Shown: piece by piece, positions 1 to 6,737 of the stretch
How positions within the stretch are numbered: the stretch's first letter is position 1
How the letters are laid out: every line of letters begins with the position of its first letter
Source: Chitinophaga pinensis
GTDB lineage: Bacteria; Bacteroidota; Bacteroidia; M30B66
DNA: 8,290 nucleotides
NCBI GenBank assembly: GCA_943333015.1
Contig: CALQRR010000059.1
Span: forward strand, 1-8,290
Reading direction: 5' to 3'
The notes under the pieces: model-generated
The model's database searches: none
Told to the model about the DNA's origin: nothing
What the model saw: only the letters and a program-made list of their open reading frames with translations
Translations under genes and position numbers: made by a program

Positions 1-1530
1 CTTAGCGGTATTGGGAAAACTCTCGATGTACAAGGTTTGTGTTTGAAAGGCGAATTTCACCCCCAGCACTTCTGCCAGGCGAATCGTTTCCAATATGATT
101 TCCTGTCTGGCTTTCAATTCCTCTGTCCACGAAGCCGAACTGAAAAATACGTTAAACAGGATATTGATTGAGCTCGCAGTCATTTCGTTGACATGGATTT
201 CATTTTCCTCTGCGCGCGTCTGAGGATGCATTTCCACAATTTTACGCAATCCGTTCACATACATTTCGATCAACTCCACAGGTGTGTCATAAGTGAGGTT
301 GATAAATGCTTTGTATCTGCGAAACTGGCGCATCCCTAAATTATCGACCACCATATCCACCAATTTACCATTGGGGACTGTAATCAACGAATTTGCTCCT
401 GTGCGGATGCGTGTGGAACGAAAGCCCACTTCTTCGATGGTACCGGTAAAACCTTCTGCCGAAACGAGATCCCCAATCTGAAAAGGACGGTCAACAAAAA
501 TCATTAATGAACCGAACATGTTCTTGATAGTGTCTTGAGCAGCAAGTGCAAAGGCCAAACCTCCTATGGAAACTCCAGCGATAAGCGCGGTTAAGTTGAA
601 TTCGAGCTTATTGAGAATGGCAATGATTCCAAACAAGACGATGAGCACCTTGATAGCTTTGCGGAACAGAGGAACCAGCTGATCATCGAGTGTTGTATCC
701 GTTTTTTCAGCCCGTCGTTTAAGAATCAGCGAAAACACATCTGCCAAGCGGTATAGCCCCATCGTCAGGAAGATCGGCTCAACAATGTTGAATCCCAGAA
801 CAACAAAGTAGGCGTAATCCGAAGGAAAAAGCAGCGACGGAAATAAGCGGTGTATGATGAGCACCAGCACCAGATAACTCACCGGTATGGCCATACGGTG
901 AATGGCGTTGCGAAAGTCTTCGGAGAGGCTGGTTCGCTGAATGAGACGGCGGACAATACGTTCGATCAGAAACGTATCGAGTTTATGAAGCAGAAAACCG
1001 AACAGGATGAGAATAAACACCCCAATAAACTGCCAGGCTTTTAGACCTAAAAAACTTTTTCGATCTGTCCCCGGAATTAGATTCATCAAAACGCCTGTTC
1101 CCAAAGGAAAAACCTTGTGGTGAATTTCCGGAATTACCCCCATGGTGTGGGAAGAAAACTCCCAGTTGGTTTTATTGCGAATCAGGTAGATATCCGGAAA
1201 ACCTTTTATGGGTGTGTACTGCTGTTTCCCAATGGTCGAATCGGTGTATTCGGGGACGGATGGAATTTCAGAATACACAGGTTTAAAGCCATGACTGTCG
1301 AAAATCTGCTTCAACTGAATGGCTAAAATCTGATTAGCACTGCTTTGACTTCCAAATACTTCAGCTGCTTTTTCAGGTTGATAATGATCGTCCTGCAAGT
1401 AATACGCATGTTTGTACATCGCACTTTGAGGACTCAACTGATCGAGCGGATACTCCTGTGAAAAAAGAGCGAAACAAGGAACAAGAATGAGAATCGAAAG
1501 CAGGAATTGAAATCGGATACGTGTAATCAT
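1..1530 (-). CDS. MscS-family mechanosensitive ion channel, 3' end cut by window edge
   Basis: Small-conductance mechanosensitive channel protein of the inner membrane, expected to open under hypo-osmotic shock and release solutes. The frame is open for 510 codons from the ATG at 1530 to the left edge, so the C-terminus is missing. Residues 1-25 look like a signal peptide (hydrophobic stretch, then FSQEY). About 140 residues of probable periplasmic domain follow, which I do not recognise. Hydrophobic segments lie near 165-184, 212-228, 238-260 and 290-308. The pore-lining helix is near 312-335 (ALIAGVSIGGLAFALAAQD), with the Gly/Ala-rich pattern of MscS TM3. It is followed by the family's beta-domain signatures: DRPFQIGD, then GTIEEVGFRSTRIRT and VPNGK. 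The C-terminal alpha/beta region runs to the edge. The gene diverges from the GT87-like gene. The family call is secure; the subtype is not. Confidence 0.93.
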   Translation of the reverse strand, partial: MITRIRFQFLLSILILVPCFALFSQEYPLDQLSPQSAMYKHAYYLQDDHYQPEKAAEVFGSQSSANQILAIQLKQIFDSHGFKPVYSEIPSVPEYTDSTIGKQQYTPIKGFPDIYLIRNKTNWEFSSHTMGVIPEIHHKVFPLGTGVLMNLIPGTDRKSFLGLKAWQFIGVFILILFGFLLHKLDTFLIERIVRRLIQRTSLSEDFRNAIHRMAIPVSYLVLVLIIHRLFPSLLFPSDYAYFVVLGFNIVEPIFLTMGLYRLADVFSLILKRRAEKTDTTLDDQLVPLFRKAIKVLIVLFGIIAILNKLEFNLTALIAGVSIGGLAFALAAQDTIKNMFGSLMIFVDRPFQIGDLVSAEGFTGTIEEVGFRSTRIRTGANSLITVPNGKLVDMVVDNLGMRQFRRYKAFINLTYDTPVELIEMYVNGLRKIVEMHPQTRAEENEIHVNEMTASSINILFNVFFSSASWTEELKARQEIILETIRLAEVLGVKFAFQTQTLYIESFPNTAK

Positions 1531-1654
1531 GATGTGTGATGATCGATGATGCTGTATGAAATAATAAGCCCGGCGAAATTACCGAATATTCGAGAGCATG
1601 AAAACAGGAAACCCATTCCGTTGGAGGGAAGTTTCATTGTTTACTTTTGCAGAG
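1531..1654. promoter_or_regulatory. Divergent intergenic region between the channel gene and the GT87-like gene
   Basis: This region contains the upstream DNA of two diverging genes. On the plus strand a good Bacteroidota-type promoter is visible: GTTG at 1620-1623, an 18-base spacer, and TACTTTTG at 1642-1649, matching TAnnTTTG exactly. It ends 5 bases before the ATG at 1655. On the minus strand TAATTTCG (1581-1574) is a one-mismatch -7 box for the channel gene, with no clean -33 partner. A perfect 10-base palindrome, CGAATATTCG, lies at 1583-1592 and could be an operator or chance. Promoter calls are by consensus only. Confidence 0.5.
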
Positions 1655-2842
1655 ATGTTGAAACTCCCTGAAAATTTCGTCCGAACCATTCAAACTCCCC
1701 GGTTTTGGCTCATTGTATATGGGTTGATGGGATTGCTTTCTGCATTTCAGTTGCTCATCGCCACTCAAGTTGATCCTAAAGAAGGATGGCCCACCCGGTA
1801 TAACAATTATGTCATTTTCAGAAACTCGTTCGATCATCTGCACCAAGGCAAGGATCTGTATACCACGCATCCGGAGGAACATTTTGATTACTACAAATAC
1901 AGCCCGAGTTTTGCCGCGTTGATGGCACCCTTTGCGCTGCTTCCCGACTGGATTGGTTTGCCTTTTTGGAACATGCTCAATGCATTGTTACTTGCCACAG
2001 CACTGCTCCAACTACCTTTTTTACGCCCCAACGTCCGCGCACCTGTTTTGGCATTAGCATTCATCGAAACTCTTACCTCACTGCAAAATGCACAAAGCAA
2101 TGCATTGCTTGCCGGATTAATCATCTGGACATTTATTCTGCTCGAACGTGGTAAAATAGGACTTGCCGCATTGTTGGTCATCCTGTCGGTATACATCAAG
2201 ATTTTCGGCATTCTCACCTTTTTACTTTTTCTATTCTATCCTCAAAAAGGACGCGCGGCGCTCTGGTCGTTTGGATGGATCCTCTTGATAGGCTTACTTC
2301 CACTATGTTTTGTATCCCCCGATCAATTGCTCTTTCGGTATAAAAGCTGGGGGGATTTACTTTCCTGGGATGTGGGGGCATCGGTCGGACTTTCTGTTCA
2401 GGGCTGGCTGCTCACCTGGTTTCAAATCGATGCTCCCAAAAACGCAGTATTACTGGCAGGAGCAATCTTTTTACTCTTACCGCTGGTGCGGATTTCGTTC
2501 TGGAAAAACCAGCAGTACCGTCTGTTGTATCTGGCTGCGATCCTCATTTGGATGGTTATTTTTAACCACAAAGCCGAATCCCCCACGTTTGTCATTGCCT
2601 TTTCGGGTGTGTTAATCTGGGCGTTTTCGCAACCGTTGTCAACCGCTCAACGGCTATTATTCTGGGTGTGTTTTGTCTTTTGCAGCCTCTCCCCAACCGA
2701 TTTGTTTCCTTCCTTTCTGCGCCAGCGCTATGTAATCCCGTATGTTTTAAAAGCGGTGCCGGTGATCTTGATTTTTGGCGTGGTCATTTATCAACTTTTA
2801 ATGAGCCCTTTTTTAAACACGCTAAAAAAGGAAGCAAAATAG
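1655..2842 (+). CDS. GT87/DUF2029-type polytopic membrane glycosyltransferase-like protein
   Basis: Probable GT-C fold membrane glycosyltransferase that would use a polyprenyl-phosphate sugar donor on the periplasmic side; the acceptor is unknown. With this start it has 395 residues and about ten hydrophobic helices. After TM1 (about 17-36) comes the soluble segment typical of Bacteroidota members: NNYVIFRNSFDHL (50-62), GKDLY (65-69) and DYYKYSPSFAALMAPFALLP (78-97). Later family-type elements are QNAQSNALLAG (144-154), the KIFG loop (182-185), SVGLSVQGWL (243-252) and NHKAESPTFVIA (304-315). The catalytic Asp expected in the first loop of some GT87 mannosyltransferases is not obvious at the NNY motif, so activity is inferred. 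An upstream ATG at 1598 would add 19 residues, but a matching promoter (1620-1649) lies inside that extension, so I prefer 1655. The gene ends in TAG and is probably co-transcribed with the next gene 30 bases on. Confidence 0.8.
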   Translation: MLKLPENFVRTIQTPRFWLIVYGLMGLLSAFQLLIATQVDPKEGWPTRYNNYVIFRNSFDHLHQGKDLYTTHPEEHFDYYKYSPSFAALMAPFALLPDWIGLPFWNMLNALLLATALLQLPFLRPNVRAPVLALAFIETLTSLQNAQSNALLAGLIIWTFILLERGKIGLAALLVILSVYIKIFGILTFLLFLFYPQKGRAALWSFGWILLIGLLPLCFVSPDQLLFRYKSWGDLLSWDVGASVGLSVQGWLLTWFQIDAPKNAVLLAGAIFLLLPLVRISFWKNQQYRLLYLAAILIWMVIFNHKAESPTFVIAFSGVLIWAFSQPLSTAQRLLFWVCFVFCSLSPTDLFPSFLRQRYVIPYVLKAVPVILIFGVVIYQLLMSPFLNTLKKEAK

Positions 2843-2872
2843 CGTGAGATTTACAGATCTTAAAATTCTATT

Positions 2873-3364
2873 ATGACCGACGCTCATCTTCACCTGTTAG
2901 TGAATCATTTGCCCATTGTGGGAGTATTTTTCGGCAGCATCATACTCATTACAGGTATGCTGTTAAAACAACCGATTGTCAGAATGACGGCCTACGCGCT
3001 CCTTATTCTCTGTTCGATACTGACCTTACCTGCATTTTTCACAGGAGAAGGTGCGGAAGAAATGATTGAACATCTACCTGGCGTTTCAGAAAACCTCATT
3101 CACGAACATGAAGAGGCTGCCGAAATAGCGCTTTGGCTTTCCGAAATATTGGGAATACTTGCTATAGTTGCCTTGTATTTTGAACAAACCCGTCATAAAC
3201 TAGCCGGTATTTTCAGTATTCTAACGCTTGTTCTAAATCTCGGAACATTCGCCTCAATGAGTTATACTGGCAATACAGGTGGAGAAATCCGTCATCCTGA
3301 AATTAGGAACGGCTATACAACGGCACCATCTGCCAACGAAACTGCTGAGGAAGAAGAAGATTGA
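2873..3364 (+). CDS. Four-helix membrane protein, DUF2231-like
   Basis: Small integral membrane protein of 163 residues, function unknown. Hydrophobic helices are near 9-31, 38-57, 83-103 and 109-131, giving a four-helix bundle. The N-terminus has a His cluster (H5, H7, H12 in DAHLHLLVNHLP). The loop between helices 2 and 3 reads FTGEGAEEMIEHLPG and then LIHEHEEAAE, adding H67, H77 and H79. After helix 4 comes TGGEIRHPEI with H141. The tail is acidic and polar (ETAEEEED). Membrane proteins with this layout in Bacteroidota are usually assigned to DUF2231 or left hypothetical. The paired conserved-looking histidines near helix ends would suit haem or metal binding, which is my inference only. 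It follows the GT87-like gene by 30 bases without an obvious promoter. Its stop lies 3 bases from the stop of the converging DUF4835 gene. Confidence 0.8.
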   Translation: MTDAHLHLLVNHLPIVGVFFGSIILITGMLLKQPIVRMTAYALLILCSILTLPAFFTGEGAEEMIEHLPGVSENLIHEHEEAAEIALWLSEILGILAIVALYFEQTRHKLAGIFSILTLVLNLGTFASMSYTGNTGGEIRHPEIRNGYTTAPSANETAEEEED

Positions 3365-3367
3365 TTT

Positions 3368-4261
3368 TTACTGATTGATCTTGGCGTACTTATTCGAGTT
3401 GGTCGGATCAAGTTCGCTGAGTAAGGCCAGCATTTCAACCTTTTCGGTTGGACTTGCTTGCTTGTAAATATTGACCAGCTCATCCGTCTTAGCATTGAAA
3501 AACAACTGAACGTTATAGGATGCTGGACGTTGTTTGTTGACTGTTTGGATTTTCAACAAAGCATCTTTAATGGAAGACTTTGCCACATCCATTTTACTGT
3601 ACATGTTATCCATGCCCATGCGGTGATAAATGTAATTGGCTTCGCGCAAAGGACGATAAATGGGATTGAGGTAATTCTCTGTTAACCAGAAACGATTTCT
3701 CGGGGGGATATCGGAAGCCTTCCAACCTTTGCCACCATCCGACTGGGCATTGATGACTGTTTGTTGGGCTTTTTGCCAAAAAGGCGTACCGCCTTCAATG
3801 CTGTAACTGTCGTAATCCATGGCCAGAATTACGTAAGCATAATAGCCCAAAATACTTGAGAGGCTCGATACGAATGCATTATCGGCAAAGTCAATCGGTT
3901 GGTATTCCAAATAACGAAACGCAATATCCTGATCAATAAAGTTCATCAACAGCGATCCGTAATTGGAATTAAACACGGGTCTTCTGGTTTGAATCTGCAA
4001 TGTGCCGGACATTTCATCCGGTTGGTTGAACTTGGTGATGTTGAATGTGAGATTGCACTCAATTCGCTCATCGCGTTTGAACTGATCGTTGGTCCATTTA
4101 CGGTTGTTCATGAATTCACGAATAGCCGTTTCCAGAGTCGTAAAAATCCGTTTATCACTCAATTGAATACCCTGAGAAAGCACAGAGACTTTGCAATTCA
4201 GCTCTTGTGCGCCGGCAATCATCGGCAGCAACAAAATCAGCGTTAGAATGAATTTAGGCAT
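3368..4261 (-). CDS. DUF4835 family secreted protein (PorD-type)
   Basis: Exported protein of 297 residues, restricted to Bacteroidota as far as I know. A signal peptide is clear: MPKF, a hydrophobic core, then MIAGA with likely cleavage before QELNCKV (about residue 19). The mature part has DUF4835 hallmarks: an N-terminal beta-rich region (LNCKVSV, IECNLTFNITKF, LQIQTRRPVFN), the FRYLEYQPIDF segment, ILGYYAYVILAMDYDSYS (about 138-155), the loop GGKGWKASD, and NYLNPIYRPLREANYIYHRMGMD. It ends with FFNAKTDELVNIY and the LLSELDPTNSNKY segment. Some databases name this family type IX secretion protein PorD; I recall that label but cannot verify it here. The start codon overlaps the end of coaBC by 8 bases (ATGCCTAA), which points to translational coupling. 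It is the last gene of the bamD-rpoZ-coaBC operon in this window. Confidence 0.87.
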   Translation of the reverse strand: MPKFILTLILLLPMIAGAQELNCKVSVLSQGIQLSDKRIFTTLETAIREFMNNRKWTNDQFKRDERIECNLTFNITKFNQPDEMSGTLQIQTRRPVFNSNYGSLLMNFIDQDIAFRYLEYQPIDFADNAFVSSLSSILGYYAYVILAMDYDSYSIEGGTPFWQKAQQTVINAQSDGGKGWKASDIPPRNRFWLTENYLNPIYRPLREANYIYHRMGMDNMYSKMDVAKSSIKDALLKIQTVNKQRPASYNVQLFFNAKTDELVNIYKQASPTEKVEMLALLSELDPTNSNKYAKINQ

Positions 4262-5459
4262 GAAGCATCATTTCGTTGAGGTAATCGGCAATATCGCGCG
4301 CTGATTCAGTCTTGGATTTCATGTTGAATGATTTCCAGTTTCCATCAGGTGTTCCGATTTCAATCTGGTTCATATCACTTCCGAAAACCATATTTTCCTT
4401 TGAAAACATGTTGAGAACGATGAAATCCAGCTTTTTATTTTTCAGCTTCTTTTCAGCATGTTCTTTTCCATTGGATGTTTCCAACGAAAAGCCCACAAGA
4501 ATCTGACCTTCCTGTTTCATCTCGCCAAGTGCTGCAAGAATATCTTTGGTTGGTTCCAAAGGCAACGAGAGGTTCTGATCCGATTTCTTAATTTTTCCTT
4601 CCGTGACCATTTCGGGCCGGTAATCGGCAACGGCCGCTGAAAGTATGGCTGCATCTTTCCCCTCAAACCGTTTCAGACTTTCGGTATACATTTCTTCAGC
4701 GGTCAAAACCGGAATCACTGTAATATTAGGGTGAAGCGCCTGAATGGCTACAGGACCAGAAACGAGATCAACTTTTGCGCCCCGGGAAGCCAGCTCTTCT
4801 GCCAATGCATATCCCATCTTTCCCGATGAATGGTTGGAAATGTAACGCACAGCATCAATGGGTTCCTGAGTTGGGCCGGCGGTTATCAAGATGGATTTAT
4901 CGTGCATCAGCCGGTAGCGCGCAAAATGTGCCGATAGCGTTGCTACGATATCTTCCGGTTCTGCCATGCGCCCTTCTCCGATAAGACCACTGGCGAGCTG
5001 ACCCGATGTTGGGTCGATGATGAAATTGCCAAATCCACGTAATCGCTGAATATTTTCCTGAGTGGACGGATGCTTCCACATATCTACATCCATGGCCGGA
5101 GCAAAAAACACCGGACAACGGGCAGATAGATAAACCGCAGTGAGAATGCTTTCACAAATCCCATTAGAACAATGCGACAGCGTATTAGCACTGGCTGGTG
5201 CAACAATCATCGCATCGGCCCATAATCCCAATTCTACATGATTCACCCATTCACCCTGTGGTCCAAGTGTAAACGTGGAATACACCGGATTACGCGAGAG
5301 CGTGTGTAATGTCAACGGAGTGATAAAATCGCGTGACGATTCAGTCATCAGCACACGAACTTCTGCACCGGCTTTTACAAGGAGACGGGTCAATGATGCG
5401 CTTTTATACGCAGCGATGCTTCCCGTTACACCCAGAATAATTTTTTTCCGGAACAGCAT
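4254..5459 (-). CDS. coaBC: Bifunctional phosphopantothenoylcysteine decarboxylase / phosphopantothenate-cysteine ligase
   Basis: Cytosolic coenzyme A biosynthesis enzyme. The CoaB half joins 4'-phosphopantothenate to cysteine using a nucleotide triphosphate, and the CoaC half decarboxylates the product to 4'-phosphopantetheine with FMN. Length (401 residues) is normal for the fusion. CoaC spans roughly 1-180: FMN-binding LGVTGSIAAYK (9-19), active-site His74 in NHVELGLWAD, and PAMDVDMW (121-128) where the E. coli enzyme has PAMN. The substrate clamp reads ASGLIGEGRM (156-165), with Ser157 where E. coli has Cys158. CoaB starts near 188: ILITAGPTQEPIDAVRYISN (190-209), HSSGKMG, AAVADYRPE (275-283) and KIKK (289-292), all standard. 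It starts 9 bases after the rpoZ stop, and its last 8 bases overlap the DUF4835 start. Identification is firm. Confidence 0.97.
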   Translation of the reverse strand: MLFRKKIILGVTGSIAAYKSASLTRLLVKAGAEVRVLMTESSRDFITPLTLHTLSRNPVYSTFTLGPQGEWVNHVELGLWADAMIVAPASANTLSHCSNGICESILTAVYLSARCPVFFAPAMDVDMWKHPSTQENIQRLRGFGNFIIDPTSGQLASGLIGEGRMAEPEDIVATLSAHFARYRLMHDKSILITAGPTQEPIDAVRYISNHSSGKMGYALAEELASRGAKVDLVSGPVAIQALHPNITVIPVLTAEEMYTESLKRFEGKDAAILSAAVADYRPEMVTEGKIKKSDQNLSLPLEPTKDILAALGEMKQEGQILVGFSLETSNGKEHAEKKLKNKKLDFIVLNMFSKENMVFGSDMNQIEIGTPDGNWKSFNMKSKTESARDIADYLNEMMLHA

Positions 5460-5468
5460 ACACGAAAA

Positions 5469-5789
5469 TTATTTCTCTTCAGTCTGTTCTATCACCTGAG
5501 AACGATGGTAGACTTTGCCTTCCTGGTATTCGTTAATGGCAACAAGTGTCGGCTTAGGCTGACGCTCATAGTGCTTTGAAATTTCGATTTGCTCGCGGTT
5601 TTCGAAAATTTCTTCCAGATTATCGCTTGAAGTAGCAAACTCCGAAAGTTTCGCGTTCAACTCTTCCTTCACGTTCAAACCAATCTGATTTGCACGTTTG
5701 GCAATGATGGAAATGGATTCGTAAATGTTGCCTGTTGTTCCTTCTAAGTTACGAAGGTCGCGGGTTACAGTGGTGTTTTCTACAGCCAT
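5469..5789 (-). CDS. rpoZ: DNA-directed RNA polymerase omega subunit (Rpb6/RpoZ family)
   Basis: Small accessory subunit that binds the beta-prime C-terminus and helps RNA polymerase assemble. The protein is 106 residues, as usual for the Bacteroidota version. The diagnostic segment is NIYESISIIAKRANQI (21-36), corresponding to the omega/Rpb6 helix that begins with a conserved N-x-Y-E and carries the AKRA motif. It is followed by KEELNAKLSEFA (41-52) and NLEEIFENREQIEISKHYE (57-75), then QPKPTLVAINEYQEGKVYHR, a lineage-typical tail. It starts 24 bases after the bamD stop and ends 9 bases before coaBC, consistent with one operon. No promoter of its own is obvious in the 24-base gap, which instead carries a 14-base palindrome. 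Confidence 0.9.
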   Translation of the reverse strand: MAVENTTVTRDLRNLEGTTGNIYESISIIAKRANQIGLNVKEELNAKLSEFATSSDNLEEIFENREQIEISKHYERQPKPTLVAINEYQEGKVYHRSQVIEQTEEK

Positions 5790-5796
5790 AAGTGGT

Positions 5797-5810
5797 GTTC
5801 CTGCAGGAAC
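5797..5810. repeat. 14-base perfect palindrome between bamD and rpoZ
   Basis: GTTCCTGCAGGAAC equals its own reverse complement and fills most of the 24-base gap between the bamD stop (5814) and the rpoZ start (5789). As RNA it could form at most a 5-bp stem with a TGCA tetraloop, and it has no U-tract on the minus strand. It is therefore a poor terminator; a protein-binding site, a weak mRNA hairpin near the rpoZ start, or chance are all possible. Confidence 0.45.
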
Positions 5811-5813
5811 GTT

Positions 5814-6626
5814 TTAGTTCGTTGGTTTGTACAAGGAAAATCGTTCTTTCGCTTTCGATTGAATCGTTTCGACTTCACGGGTATATTTTCCGGATGCAAA
5901 TTTATCAATAAAAGTGAAACAGGCGTCAATTGTACTCTTGTAACGCTCATACTTTTTTGAATCAATGCTGTTTTCTGCCAGCAAATAGTTCGATTTGCAG
6001 ATCAGATACAGCATCTCCTCCTTGTATTTCGTTACCGGAAAATCTTTGATTGTAATCTGCATTGCGATGATTGCGGCTTTATAATCCGACATCTTGTAGT
6101 ACAACATTGCTGTTTCGTAAGACTTGATTTCGAGTTTCGCGCGAAGTTTATCAATGAGCACATTACACTCTTCAATCCGTGTACTGTTGGGATATTGGTT
6201 GATGAACAACTGCAATTCCTCAATGGCCCGGTAGCTGTTTGACTGATCGAGCGAAGGCACCGGAGAACCTAGATAATAACAATACGCATTCATGTATGCC
6301 ATCTCCTCGGCACGGGCACTGGACGGATATGTTTTGGCAAACTGTGCAAAATGATAACTGGCACTGATGAGATCATCTAGGTAATAATTGCAATAGCAAT
6401 AATAATAGTAAATATCCTCCGCTTCGGAGGTGCCGCGCTTCACACTTACCAGCTCCTCGAGCAAGGGCTATGCTTTTTGATAATCTTTTTTTACGTACAG
6501 CTCTTTTGCCAGTTCGTACTTCCTTGTGTAGTCATTACTTTTCAGAACTTTCTGATAATCACTGCATGACGCACTAATAATGACGATTAACAGCAAAGAA
6601 ATTAACGGGCTTTTTAAAAATCTCAT
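5814..6626 (-). pseudogene. bamD: bamD, outer membrane assembly lipoprotein, interrupted by an in-frame TAG at codon 53
   Basis: BamD is the TPR lipoprotein of the BAM complex that inserts beta-barrel proteins into the outer membrane. Reading from the ATG at 6626 gives a lipoprotein signal peptide (MRFLKSP, hydrophobic core, ISASC with the lipidated Cys at 21). BamD-typical SDYQKVLKSNDYTRKYELAK follows, then KKDYQKA and a TAG at 6470-6468. The same frame continues without a break: PLLEELVSV, the tyrosine-rich TPR (IYYYYCYCNYYLDDLISAS), HFAQFAKTYPSSARAEEMAYM, the SLDQSNSY motif, AIEELQLFINQYPNS and the C-terminal TPRs, to TAA at 5814. Total length is 270 sense codons, normal for the family, with no frameshift. 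A single T-to-A change (TTG to TAG) would explain it. It may be a sequencing error, a real nonsense mutation or a read-through site. Re-initiation at TTG 6464 would give 216 residues lacking the lipid anchor. It heads the rpoZ-coaBC-DUF4835 operon. Confidence 0.88.
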
Positions 6627-6658
6627 GGGGCAAAAATACAGAAAGGGTTGTTGACAAA
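6627..6658 (-). promoter_or_regulatory. Bacteroidota-type promoter of the bamD operon
   Basis: On the minus strand, TTTG at 6658-6655 is followed after 16 bases by TATTTTTG at 6638-6631. These match the -33 (TTTG) and -7 (TAnnTTTG) elements described for the primary sigma factor of Bacteroidota, though the spacer is a little short. Only CCCC separates the -7 box from the bamD ATG, so the transcript would start at or next to the start codon. No Shine-Dalgarno-like sequence can fit. Confidence 0.55.
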
Positions 6659-6699
6659 CGGATGTTCGTGACTTTTCCTATGTGCGACCTTAAATTTCT

Positions 6700-6707
6700 T
6701 AATTTTG
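6700..6707 (+). promoter_or_regulatory. -7 promoter element of the PLP-synthase gene
   Basis: TAATTTTG matches TAnnTTTG exactly. A clean -33 TTTG is not present; TATG at 6679-6682 with a 17-base spacer is the best candidate. Transcription starting a few bases downstream would leave a leader of roughly 25 bases before the ATG at 6738. It would also exclude a TTG start at 6705, which lies inside the box. Confidence 0.5.
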
Positions 6708-6737
6708 CGGGCGAAATGCTTAACACGCTTCCTCATC

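Noticed and set aside
1..1326. Plus-strand open frames at 293-481, 850-1044 and 1117-1326
   Set aside because: They lie wholly opposite the continuous MscS frame and their translations look like antisense.
1598..1654. Longer GT87-like start at ATG 1598
   Set aside because: A consensus promoter (1620-1649) lies inside the extension, and the added 19 residues precede the usual family N-terminus. Kept only as an alternative.
3458..4246. Plus-strand open frames opposite the DUF4835 gene
   Set aside because: Shadows of a well-supported minus-strand gene, with no family resemblance or initiation context.
6380..6420. ATA/TAATAA-rich repeat-like stretch
   Set aside because: It is the run of Tyr codons in the BamD TPR (YYYYCYCNYY), typical of Bacteroidota BamD, not an independent repeat.
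6468..6470. TAG recoded to an amino acid across the genome
   Set aside because: The GT87-like gene appears to end normally at TAG (2840-2842), and no other gene here has an internal TAG, so wholesale recoding is not supported.
6705..6737. Longer PLP-synthase start at TTG 6705 adding 11 residues
   Set aside because: The TTG is the end of the TAATTTTG promoter box, the added residues are not family-like, and homologues begin at MDLFEK-type sequence.
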